Positions 8,261 to 15,685 of a stretch of 64,000 bases of DNA are shown here, in pieces. The notes under the pieces are model-generated. The model worked only from the letters and a program-made list of their open reading frames with translations, was not told the origin of the DNA and did no database searches. The position numbers were made by a program, and so were the translations under genes. This DNA is from Anaerocolumna sp047777345 (GTDB lineage Bacteria > Bacillota > Clostridia > Lachnospirales > Lachnospiraceae), in NCBI GenBank assembly GCA_047777345.1, contig JBKEEJ010000002.1, forward strand, positions 1 through 64,000, given 5' to 3'. Within the stretch, counting starts at the first letter, position 1; each line of letters starts with the position of its first letter.

Positions 8261-9970
8261 TTATTTGATGACGATTCTTCCCTGACCTGCCGGATTAGCA
8301 TAATCCTCTCCGACTACCCCGTCAAGGTATTTTGTCAGATAAGTAATCAGGATTTCGTTATCCACTGCCACCTCATCTTTTAAAATTTTATTGTCCTGGA
8401 ACATGGTGAATCCATCTCCGGCGCTCTTTAAAGTATAATTAATGCCTGCCAACGTATAAGTCTTATTCAAATCCAGATCCTCATACTTTCCTGTTTCCTT
8501 ATTTAATACCTTAATATTCTGAACCCGATACTGACCTTCCACACCGATGAACAGTCCCGTATCGTCAACCTTTACGGAAGAAGGAATACTGGAATTAATC
8601 TCATAGGTAATACCGGAAACCTGCAGGAAACCGCCGCTCTCAGCAGGATAATTCTTTGCGCCCATTTCAAGGGCGTCCTTAATCTCCTGACCCGTAACTT
8701 CTATTACGCAGCCCATGTTACCCCATGGAAATACGGACAACAGGTCATTATATGTAATAGGGCCCTTGGCAATATTAGCCCGGATACCTCCGCCGTTCAT
8801 AATAGCCACATCTGCGTCGAGAACAATACGCAATGCATCAGCACAAAAATCTCCAAGATTAGTCTCTGCATTCCGAACCGCTCTCTGATTGGTATTGACA
8901 TTTAAAGTAGTTAAATCAACACTGGTTTCACCTATTACCTTTGCAATAACGGAATTATATTTTTCTTTTATGGATTCAATATAACTGCTTACAGCTTCGT
9001 CTTTTTTGGTATAGTCCTTTAATGAAACCAATTGAGTTGAAATCTTACCCTTCTTTGTTATCAAAAGCTTACCAATATTGGCAAACTTAGATCCTGTGGA
9101 AGATACGATAACCTTTTCTCCATTTTTGTTTAACATGGTCTTGGAGGCAAAAGTACTGTGTGAATGTCCGTCCAGCATAACATCAATACCCGTTGTATTT
9201 TTAATTACACCTTCGTTGGTCCAACGGGCTTCAATGCCTTCATCTCCCAGATGAGCCAGTGCCACAACATAGTCTGCCCCATCTTTCCTGGCAGCATTGA
9301 CAGTAGCCTGCACACGTTTATATAAGGCTTTTCCACTACTGTCGTTGCTGAAACCAAAAATAAACTTGCCTTTCTCATTCTGGAAATAAGTGGGCGTTGA
9401 TTTGGTTATGGATTCGGGTGTTGTAATTCCGACAAAGGCAACCTTTTTCTTACCATATGTTATAATGGTATAACCCTTATAATATGGTTTATTGGTTCTT
9501 AAATCCATAAAATTGCAGCTTACCACTTTACTGTGCAACATACTGGTAAGAGACCTTAGCTGATCAATCTGGTAATCAAACTCATGATTGCCAATAGTAA
9601 CCACATCATAGCCAACCTTATTCATAATTCTTACAATATATTCGCCTTTTGAGATAGCCCCAATGGTTGCACCCTGTGCAAAGTCTCCGCAGGATACGAC
9701 AGACACATAGTCAGTCTTTTCTTTCATATCTGCCTTAAGTGCTGCCATACTTGCATATCCGTCAACAGCACAATGAACGTCATTATCATATAAAATAACA
9801 ATGTCCCCTTTTGAAACGTCACTTGCCGGTGAAACGGCAGCCGGTGCAGTTGTCTCTGCCCCAGCCGATGTGGAAGTTCCTGCTGCCCAAACTTGTCCGG
9901 GAACCGCAAACAGCAGGCTAAATACAAGTAAAGCTATCAGAGATTTTTTAAACTTACCAAATACTTTCAT
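8261..9970 (-). CDS. Secreted 5'-nucleotidase/metallophosphatase (UshA-like)
   Basis: A 569-residue exported enzyme. The N-terminus (MKVFGKFKKSLIALLVFSLL, cleavage likely after VWA) is a signal peptide. The calcineurin-like metallophosphatase domain shows the metal-binding motifs DNDVHC, GDFAQG, GNHEFD, and later LAHLGDEG and DGHSHS. The C-terminal nucleotidase domain has TNLGDFCADALR, NGGGIRANI and the substrate-binding GDGFTMFQ. It should hydrolyse extracellular nucleotides or related phosphate esters to supply nucleosides and phosphate. I chose the ATG at 9970 because AAAGGGGAAG lies just upstream. No anchor (LPXTG or transmembrane) is seen at the C-terminus, so it is probably released or loosely wall-bound. 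It appears monocistronic. Confidence 0.88.
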   Translation of the reverse strand: MKVFGKFKKSLIALLVFSLLFAVPGQVWAAGTSTSAGAETTAPAAVSPASDVSKGDIVILYDNDVHCAVDGYASMAALKADMKEKTDYVSVVSCGDFAQGATIGAISKGEYIVRIMNKVGYDVVTIGNHEFDYQIDQLRSLTSMLHSKVVSCNFMDLRTNKPYYKGYTIITYGKKKVAFVGITTPESITKSTPTYFQNEKGKFIFGFSNDSSGKALYKRVQATVNAARKDGADYVVALAHLGDEGIEARWTNEGVIKNTTGIDVMLDGHSHSTFASKTMLNKNGEKVIVSSTGSKFANIGKLLITKKGKISTQLVSLKDYTKKDEAVSSYIESIKEKYNSVIAKVIGETSVDLTTLNVNTNQRAVRNAETNLGDFCADALRIVLDADVAIMNGGGIRANIAKGPITYNDLLSVFPWGNMGCVIEVTGQEIKDALEMGAKNYPAESGGFLQVSGITYEINSSIPSSVKVDDTGLFIGVEGQYRVQNIKVLNKETGKYEDLDLNKTYTLAGINYTLKSAGDGFTMFQDNKILKDEVAVDNEILITYLTKYLDGVVGEDYANPAGQGRIVIK

Positions 9971-10052
9971 TGTACTTCCCCTTTCCATTATTTTCTATGT
10001 CTATTCTAGCATACTTATCCAATTTTTACAAAGTTATTTCATCTGTCAGACT

Positions 10053-12089
10053 TTATTTTATCAGCAGCTTATTCAAATCTCTGATATCATGTACTGGTGA
10101 CCTGCAGGCATGATTCTCACACAAATAATAGGCTTCTTCTTTCTCATTTACCTGATAGTCTTCGGTAAATTTGGAAAACTTCGTAAGCGGTTCTTTATTT
10201 TCTTTCGTCTTAACCAAAACAGTCAGGTTCGGTAAGAAATGTTCGGATAATCCTTTACGCAATTTACTAATAGCTTCTTTCGGAATCACTGCAATCAGTT
10301 CTTTGGACGGATAAACCATTAACATTAAAGCCATTAAGGAAAAACAATGAGCGCCTGGATATTCGGCAATATTACTGCAAATATAAGCCATTTGCTTTTT
10401 TGCTGCCTCAATCCAGTAAATATCACCGGTATAGGCCGATAGTTTGACTAAGACATAAGCCGCCACCGAATTGCCGCTTGGCATGGCTCCGTCATAAATT
10501 TCTTTGGGACGGTGAATTAAATTTTCCGCATCGGAAGCATAAAGGTAAAAACCACCCTTATCAACGTCCATAAATTTTTCCATCATTATACGGGCCAGCT
10601 TTTCTCCACGGCATAAATAACTCAAATCAAAAGTTGCTTCGTAAAGCTCAATCAGGGCCAAACAATAATAAGCATAATCATCAATATGCCCAATCCCTTT
10701 TGCTTCTTTGTCCCGATAATGGACATATAAGGTATTTTCTTTGCACAAATTGTCCCGTATAAAGGCTTCTGCCCTTTTGGCAGCCTGTAAATACATTTCC
10801 CTGCCTAAAATTTTATAAGCCCTGGCAAAAGCGGCAATCATAATACCGTTCCAGGATGTCAGTATTTTATCGTCTTTGTGAAGGCTGGTTCTTTCCATGC
10901 GGTACTTAAGTACCTTTATCCGTAATGGGGTAATCCTGTCATCTTCCAGATTCTGCTTTGTTTTCCCATGAAGCCTGTTTGGTATGCTTTTTCCCTCAAA
11001 GTTTCCTTTTGCCGTAATCCCATAATATTCGTTAAAATACCTGCCCTCTTTTTCTCCTAACAGTTCAATGATTTCCTCCGGAGTAAAAACATAATATTTT
11101 CCTTCCACTCCCTCACTGTCCGCATCCTGGGCACAATAAAAGCCCCCGTCTTCCGATGTCATTTCCCGCAGAACGTATTCCATTGTCATTTCCGCTATCT
11201 GACGGTAATGGTCTTTTTTTGTAAACTGGTATGCGTCCAAATAAGTTAAAATCAATAAACCATTATCGTACAGCATTTTTTCAAAATGGGGTACCAGCCA
11301 TTTTTCATCGGTAGAATATCTGGAAAAGCCGTAACCAATATGATCAAAAATTCCGCCCCGGTACATACCGTCCAATGTTTTTTCCACTGCGGTTAAAGAA
11401 AGTTTGTCTCTCTTATAGTAAGCTTCCCGTAATAAAAACATGAGATTATGAGGTGTGGGAAACTTAGGAGCCCGTCCAAAACCGCCGTATTCCTTGTCAA
11501 AATAGCCGGTAAGACTTTTAACGGCACTTGTTATAAGCTCTTCGGATATATCCTCCAAAGCTCCTTTCTGGTCTGTCTCTTCTTTTAGTAAGCTGGTAAT
11601 TTCTTCACCGGTTCGTAATAAGGAATCTCTGTCCTTTTCCCATTTTTCCTTAATTGCTTTTAGTAAATCTAAGAAGCCCGGCATATTATATCTTGACCTT
11701 TTTGGAAAATAAGTTCCCGCAAAAAAGGGCTTTTGATCCGGCAGCATAAAGATACTAAGAGGCCACCCGCCGCTTCCGGTAAAATGCTGACAGACTGACA
11801 TATAAATATTGTCTATATCGGGCCGCTCTTCTTTATCCACTTTTATGGAGACAAAATAACGGTTTAAATAATCCGCCACTTCTTTATCTTCAAAGGATTC
11901 ATGTGCCATTACATGGCACCAATGACAGGTAGAGTAGCCGATACTTAAGAATATTGGTTTATCTTCTGCTTTCGCCTTATAAAAAGCCTCTTCCCCCCAC
12001 GGAAACCAATCTACAGGATTGTGAGCATGCTGTAACAAATACGGAGACTTCTCTTTTGCTAATCTATTGGATACTTCCTTGTTTGCCAT
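10053..12089 (-). CDS. Thioredoxin-domain protein of the YyaL/DUF255 (SSP411) family
   Basis: A 678-residue cytoplasmic protein. Residues 1-165 form the DUF255 thioredoxin-like domain with SPYLLQHAHNPVDWFPW and a CHWC redox motif at 55-58. The rest is an alpha/alpha barrel resembling N-acylglucosamine 2-epimerase and cellobiose epimerase folds (PKFPTPHNLMFLLRE, MYRGGIFDHIGYGFSRYSTDE, PHFEKMLYDN, CAQDADSEG, TSWNGIMIAAFARA). Family members are very widespread, but the reaction is not settled. AAGGTGG stands before the ATG. It starts upstream of the nucleotidase gene in the same direction with an 80-base gap and could share its transcript. Confidence 0.88.
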   Translation of the reverse strand: MANKEVSNRLAKEKSPYLLQHAHNPVDWFPWGEEAFYKAKAEDKPIFLSIGYSTCHWCHVMAHESFEDKEVADYLNRYFVSIKVDKEERPDIDNIYMSVCQHFTGSGGWPLSIFMLPDQKPFFAGTYFPKRSRYNMPGFLDLLKAIKEKWEKDRDSLLRTGEEITSLLKEETDQKGALEDISEELITSAVKSLTGYFDKEYGGFGRAPKFPTPHNLMFLLREAYYKRDKLSLTAVEKTLDGMYRGGIFDHIGYGFSRYSTDEKWLVPHFEKMLYDNGLLILTYLDAYQFTKKDHYRQIAEMTMEYVLREMTSEDGGFYCAQDADSEGVEGKYYVFTPEEIIELLGEKEGRYFNEYYGITAKGNFEGKSIPNRLHGKTKQNLEDDRITPLRIKVLKYRMERTSLHKDDKILTSWNGIMIAAFARAYKILGREMYLQAAKRAEAFIRDNLCKENTLYVHYRDKEAKGIGHIDDYAYYCLALIELYEATFDLSYLCRGEKLARIMMEKFMDVDKGGFYLYASDAENLIHRPKEIYDGAMPSGNSVAAYVLVKLSAYTGDIYWIEAAKKQMAYICSNIAEYPGAHCFSLMALMLMVYPSKELIAVIPKEAISKLRKGLSEHFLPNLTVLVKTKENKEPLTKFSKFTEDYQVNEKEEAYYLCENHACRSPVHDIRDLNKLLIK

Positions 12090-12335
12090 AAGACCACCTT
12101 CTTTTAAGAAGTTTTGATGTAAATAATATACCCAAATAAAATGGCTCCATTCATTCTGTTTTACTCACCCTGATCCATAAGTAGGCATAGTAACAAATGA
12201 AAGGATACTTGATAGAAATCTCTATATACATACCTATACTGCTTAATACTCTCTAACTCCATTATTCCATCCTTTTAATTTACACTTTAGGTTATATAGA
12301 ATATACGTGTGTTACCTGGCTTAGATGGTTCAGTA

Positions 12336-13133
12336 TTATTCCCTTTTCATTTCATTTTCCATTTCAGCATTCTCTATTTCTTTTTTCGCCATACGCCCTC
12401 TTATGACAGTAAAGACACATCCAAAAAGGAAAAGGAAAATGGATATAAATTGGGAAGTTGATAAAGGTCCAACGTTTCCACGTTCAATATCTCCTCTGTA
12501 AAACTCCAGAATAAACCTACCGACACTGTAAAATATTAAATAAAAACCGGCGACCTGTCCGTCTGCCATCACCCCTTTTGACAGTAATACCAGCACAAGG
12601 AAATTTAAGAAATCCAAACCGCTGGAAATTAACTGGGTAGGGACAAGGCGAACACCGTTGGGAGCAAAATCTGAATTATGAAATACAATGCCAAATGCGC
12701 TTTTTGTTTCGATACCATAGCAGCATCCTGCCAAAAAACAGCCCAACCTTCCAAATCCTTGAGCCAGTGCAATGGATGGCATTGTCAGGTCAAAATAACG
12801 GAAAAAATTTAACTGATGCCGTTTACAGAACAAAAATCCTGCCAAAATACCAAAAATAATTCCACCATAGACAACAAAGCCATTGCCAATATCCAGCAGA
12901 AGGCTCGGGTCCGCAAGAATGTCTTTGATTTCCGTTAAGTAATACAAAATTTTTGCCCCAAGAAGTCCTCCAATAAGGCACCATAATGTCAGGTCAAAGA
13001 TTTTATTATAATCCAGATTTTTTCTTTTTGCCCGATATTCCGCTACCAGGTATGCCGCAATGATTCCGATTCCGATCATAAGCCCATAACCGTGTACGGT
13101 GAATTTACCAATAGTTAACAAATCATTCTTCAT
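12336..13133 (-). CDS. lgt: Prolipoprotein diacylglyceryl transferase
   Basis: A 265-residue integral membrane enzyme with about seven hydrophobic segments. It transfers diacylglycerol from phosphatidylglycerol to the lipobox cysteine of preprolipoproteins, such as the binding proteins encoded at 47.4, 51.8 and possibly 62 kb. The signature GFGRLGCFLAGCCYG is present, as are the N-terminal HGYGLMIGIGI and the arginines of GRFILEFYRGD. I prefer the ATG at 13133, which has GGAG six bases upstream, over one four codons earlier without a ribosome site. A 150-200 base leader separates it from its promoter. Confidence 0.92.
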   Translation of the reverse strand: MKNDLLTIGKFTVHGYGLMIGIGIIAAYLVAEYRAKRKNLDYNKIFDLTLWCLIGGLLGAKILYYLTEIKDILADPSLLLDIGNGFVVYGGIIFGILAGFLFCKRHQLNFFRYFDLTMPSIALAQGFGRLGCFLAGCCYGIETKSAFGIVFHNSDFAPNGVRLVPTQLISSGLDFLNFLVLVLLSKGVMADGQVAGFYLIFYSVGRFILEFYRGDIERGNVGPLSTSQFISIFLFLFGCVFTVIRGRMAKKEIENAEMENEMKRE

Positions 13134-13270
13134 TTCGTTCTCCATTCTTATGTGGCTTATTTTAGAAATAAAAATATTTTATAATCAATTGTAAACTGCT
13201 GCTAACAATCCCATTCTTTCAGCTTCAGGCGGTGGCACCGCAATAATAGCTGTTAAAAGATTTCAGCTAC

Positions 13271-13300
13271 ATTATAACACAGGACCATTATCCTTTGCAA
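13271..13300 (-). promoter_or_regulatory. Probable lgt promoter
   Basis: TTGCAA (complement of 13295-13300) and a perfect TATAAT (complement of 13271-13276) are 18 bases apart. The -35 overlaps the end of the rubredoxin terminator's T run, a tight head-to-tail arrangement. Confidence 0.55.
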
Positions 13301-13344
13301 AAAAAAGAGACTGATTCTATGATGATAATCATAAAAACAGCCTC
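13299..13344 (-). terminator. Rubredoxin gene terminator
   Basis: On the leftward strand a 17-bp stem (13344-13328 with 13323-13307, one wobble and one mismatch) closed by four bases is followed by eight T. This is a strong intrinsic terminator ten bases after the rubredoxin stop codon. Confidence 0.88.
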
Positions 13345-13353
13345 AAGGTCTAC

Positions 13354-13518
13354 TTATTCCTCATACTCCTCAAATTCATCTTTACCTGCGCCGCAAAGGG
13401 GACATACCCAGTCATCTGGGACATCTTCAAAGGATGTTCCCGCTTCAACACCATTATCCGGATCCCCTTCCTCAGGATCATAGATGTAACCGCATACCTG
13501 ACAGATATATTTTTGCAT
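13354..13518 (-). CDS. Rubredoxin
   Basis: A 54-residue one-iron electron carrier. Both metal-binding knuckles are intact, CQVCG (Cys6, Cys9) and CPLCG (Cys39, Cys42), with the usual YIYDPEEGDPDNGVEAGTSF between them. AGGAGG lies eight bases before the ATG at 13518. Rubredoxins in anaerobic Firmicutes pass electrons to peroxide and superoxide reductases and flavodiiron proteins. No such partner is next to it here. It is a single-gene unit ending in a strong terminator. Confidence 0.97.
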   Translation of the reverse strand: MQKYICQVCGYIYDPEEGDPDNGVEAGTSFEDVPDDWVCPLCGAGKDEFEEYEE

Positions 13519-13676
13519 AAACTGCCTCCTTATTACTAAATTCTGGTTTATTATATCCGATCTGTACCTGAATTATTCAAATTTTACTGTTTTAAATTAA
13601 CTTTATAAGATTTTTAAGAAACATCCATACTAATTCCGTAACCCGAACACTTCAACCAGGTAAAAACGGAGGAATT

Positions 13677-13883
13677 ATGGAGAAAAATTATGTGGACGGA
13701 CAAGGTTTTCCTTTAGGATTTGGTATGGCTTTGGCTCAAAACAGGGAAGCTATGAATTATTTTGCCTCTCTGGATGAACAAAGCAAGCAGGCAGTAATTA
13801 ATAACTGCCATGGAATTCGCTCGAAAGAAGAAATGCGTCAGTACGTTTCCAGTCTGGTAGAAGGAAATCAATTTAAATCGTAA
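13677..13883 (+). CDS. Small conserved protein of unknown function
   Basis: A 68-residue, probably helical cytoplasmic protein (GFGMALAQNREAMNYFASLD, then a helix with QSKQAVINN and SKEEMRQYVSSL). CGGAGG precedes the ATG and a strong terminator follows 17 bases after the stop, which supports a genuine single-gene unit. I recall similar 60-70 residue proteins in Lachnospiraceae, but no function is established. The motif IRSKEEMRQYV is typical of that group. Confidence 0.8.
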   Translation: MEKNYVDGQGFPLGFGMALAQNREAMNYFASLDEQSKQAVINNCHGIRSKEEMRQYVSSLVEGNQFKS

Positions 13884-13899
13884 AAGATTTTTATGCCAT

Positions 13900-13926
13900 A
13901 GGCGGCCAAACAGGCCGCCTGCTTTT
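13900..13926 (+). terminator. Terminator of the 68-residue gene
   Basis: An 8-bp perfect GC-rich stem AGGCGGCC/GGCCGCCT closed by AAACA, followed by GCTTTT. Confidence 0.85.
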
Positions 13927-14100
13927 CTGATTATTTACGTTTCTTTATTTCAAGAAAACAATAAAATGTTGCAGTATTTGTCTATATCAGATATACTATT
14001 CAAAAAAGTTTGTATTATGAAAGTCATAAAAATCTTTATTTAAAAATAAAATTTAAATCCAGTGTACACAGTAATTTTAATCCTAAAAAATAGAACAAAA

Positions 14101-14217
14101 TTGACAAACTACTTCCGATTGTAAAATTTTATGTGAAAGAAAATAATTAGAAAGGTGCCACAATAAAATTCTTTCACATTTTCCTGTGGCTTATCGCAGG
14201 TTAACTGCGATAAAAGG
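14101..14217 (+). promoter_or_regulatory. Promoter element and structured 5' leader of the sulfoxide reductase gene
   Basis: TTGACA at 14101-14106 is a perfect -35, with TAAAAT at 14122-14127 as an imperfect -10 (15-base spacing). The predicted RNA starts close to 14134. It contains an 11-bp inverted repeat (14131-14141 with 14169-14179), a 6-bp pair GCCACA/TGTGGC (14157-14162 with 14185-14190) that interlocks with it, and a 9-bp hairpin TTATCGCAG-GTTAA-CTGCGATAA (14191-14213) touching the AAAAGG ribosome site at 14212-14217. The interlocked pairs could form a pseudoknot or alternate. It matches no riboswitch class I know. The 14.0 kb side of the gap holds nothing else. Confidence 0.5.
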
Positions 14218-14225
14218 TATCTTAT

Positions 14226-14717
14226 ATGGAGGCTATAAACAGTTTTTATCCGGATGATAAAAAAGAATGTTACAAACTTATTCACGCACAGTTAAAGTCT
14301 TTACTGGAAAATGAACCCTATGTCATACCAAACTTAAGTAACACTTCTGCTTTACTTAACGGTGCCTTAAAAGACATTAACTGGGTTGGCTTTTACCTGA
14401 TACATAATAATGAACTTCTTTTAGGCCCCTTTCAGGGAAAGCCTGCCTGCGTTCACATTCCCATTGGCAAAGGTGTCTGCGGTACCGCGGTTGCAAAAGA
14501 TGAAATCCAGTTAGTAAAAGATGTGCACCAGTTTCCCGGCCATATTGCCTGTGACAGCGCATCCCGTTCCGAAATTGTCATTCCCATCCACGCCAGGGGA
14601 AAAATCGTAGGTGTGCTGGATATTGACAGTCCCCTGACAGCCCGGTTTGATTCTGTGGATCAGGATGGGCTTCTGGAAGTTGTAAAAATACTGGAATCCG
14701 CATGCAGATGGAATTAA
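14226..14717 (+). CDS. Free methionine-(R)-sulfoxide reductase (GAF domain)
   Basis: A 163-residue single-GAF-domain enzyme that reduces free methionine-R-sulfoxide. The three catalytic-site cysteines are at 75 (GKPACVHIPIG), 85 (GKGVCGTA) and 109 (HIACDSASRSEIVIP). Their spacing of 10 and 24 residues is the same as in the E. coli fRMsr (84, 94, 118). NWVGFYL and GVLDIDSP are the usual flanking motifs. The product protects the methionine pool from oxidation. The ribosome site AAAAGG is weak and abuts a hairpin, so translation may be controlled by the leader. Confidence 0.93.
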   Translation: MEAINSFYPDDKKECYKLIHAQLKSLLENEPYVIPNLSNTSALLNGALKDINWVGFYLIHNNELLLGPFQGKPACVHIPIGKGVCGTAVAKDEIQLVKDVHQFPGHIACDSASRSEIVIPIHARGKIVGVLDIDSPLTARFDSVDQDGLLEVVKILESACRWN

Positions 14718-14850
14718 AGGGCAACACTGTTTTTAACATGTTGCTGAATTTACATGTAAAGAGGATATTGTACTGCAAATAATACATATAAATTAATGGA
14801 TATATGCAAATTTGGCAACATGTGCTTTACTTGGTGTAAAAATTCAGCAG

Positions 14851-15528
14851 TTAATTTCTTTCTGCTAATTTCACAATTTCTCCTTGTTTCTTATAAATAC
14901 TTCCTTCCGGAATAAATCCTCTTACCATGGACAAAGGATACACATGAGTGCCTTTTCCCACTACCGTACCCGGATTTAAAACGGTATTGCAACCGATTTC
15001 CACATTATCGCCTAACATGGCACCGACTTTTTTCAGTCCGGTTTCAACTTTAATTCCTTCATACTGTATGGTTACCGGGGTTTTATCCGATTTCACATTG
15101 GAGGTAATGGCTCCAGCTCCCATATGGGCTTTATAACCCAGTACGGAATCGCCTACGTAATTGTAGTGGGGAACCTGTACTTTATTAAACAATATTACAT
15201 TCTTTAATTCGGTGGAATTGCCCACAACAGCCCCTTCTCCCACTATGGCATTGCCACGGATAAAGGCACAATGTCTGATTTCCGCATTTTTACCAATAAT
15301 GGCCGGGCCATTAATGAATGCGGTGGGCGCTACTTTAGCCGATTTGGCTATCCATACATTTTCTCCTGCCTTTTCATATTCTGCTTCCGGCAACTGGTTA
15401 CCCAGCTGTATGATAAAGTTTCCAATCTCAGGAAGCACTTCCCAGGGATATGTATATTTCTCCAATAAAGAAGCTGCTATAGTTTGAGTTAAGTCATAAT
15501 TATTTTTAATGAACATTTTTTCGTACAT
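14851..15528 (-). CDS. Left-handed beta-helix hexapeptide-repeat protein (GlmU-like acyltransferase domain)
   Basis: A 225-residue protein. After an N-terminal alpha-helical part (residues 1-55) it has consecutive hexapeptide repeats (GENVWIAKSAKVAPTAFING, IIGKNAEIRHCAFIRGNAIV, GEGAVVGNSTELKNVILF and so on), the loop HYNYVGDSVLGYKAHMGAGA, and a final coil (GDNVEIGCNTVLNPGTVVGK). It resembles the acetyltransferase half of GlmU, with the HYNYVGD and GAGAIT loops, but lacks the pyrophosphorylase domain. An acetyl or similar transfer to an amino sugar or nucleotide sugar is likely, but the substrate is not defined. Start ATG at 15528 with AAGGAG upstream. It is followed by a gap and has no obvious operon partner. 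Confidence 0.75.
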   Translation of the reverse strand: MYEKMFIKNNYDLTQTIAASLLEKYTYPWEVLPEIGNFIIQLGNQLPEAEYEKAGENVWIAKSAKVAPTAFINGPAIIGKNAEIRHCAFIRGNAIVGEGAVVGNSTELKNVILFNKVQVPHYNYVGDSVLGYKAHMGAGAITSNVKSDKTPVTIQYEGIKVETGLKKVGAMLGDNVEIGCNTVLNPGTVVGKGTHVYPLSMVRGFIPEGSIYKKQGEIVKLAERN

Positions 15529-15568
15529 AATTTCTCCTTACCGCATTTACATGCATATTATTCTCTTT

Positions 15569-15600
15569 ATTATTTAAATAAATTATTATTTAAATAAATT
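15569..15600. repeat. Two perfect tandem copies of an AT-only 16-mer
   Basis: ATTATTTAAATAAATT is repeated at 15569-15584 and 15585-15600, followed by more TTAAT/TATTA sequence to about 15640. It lies between the topB stop and the start of the hexapeptide-repeat gene, upstream of the latter. It may reflect slippage, or be a curved, AT-rich promoter region. Confidence 0.7.
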
Positions 15601-15685
15601 ATTTAATATTAATATTATTATATTTTATTTATGAATATTATTTTTACCTGATTTATATAAACGGTTCAAAATCAAAAATACCAGG

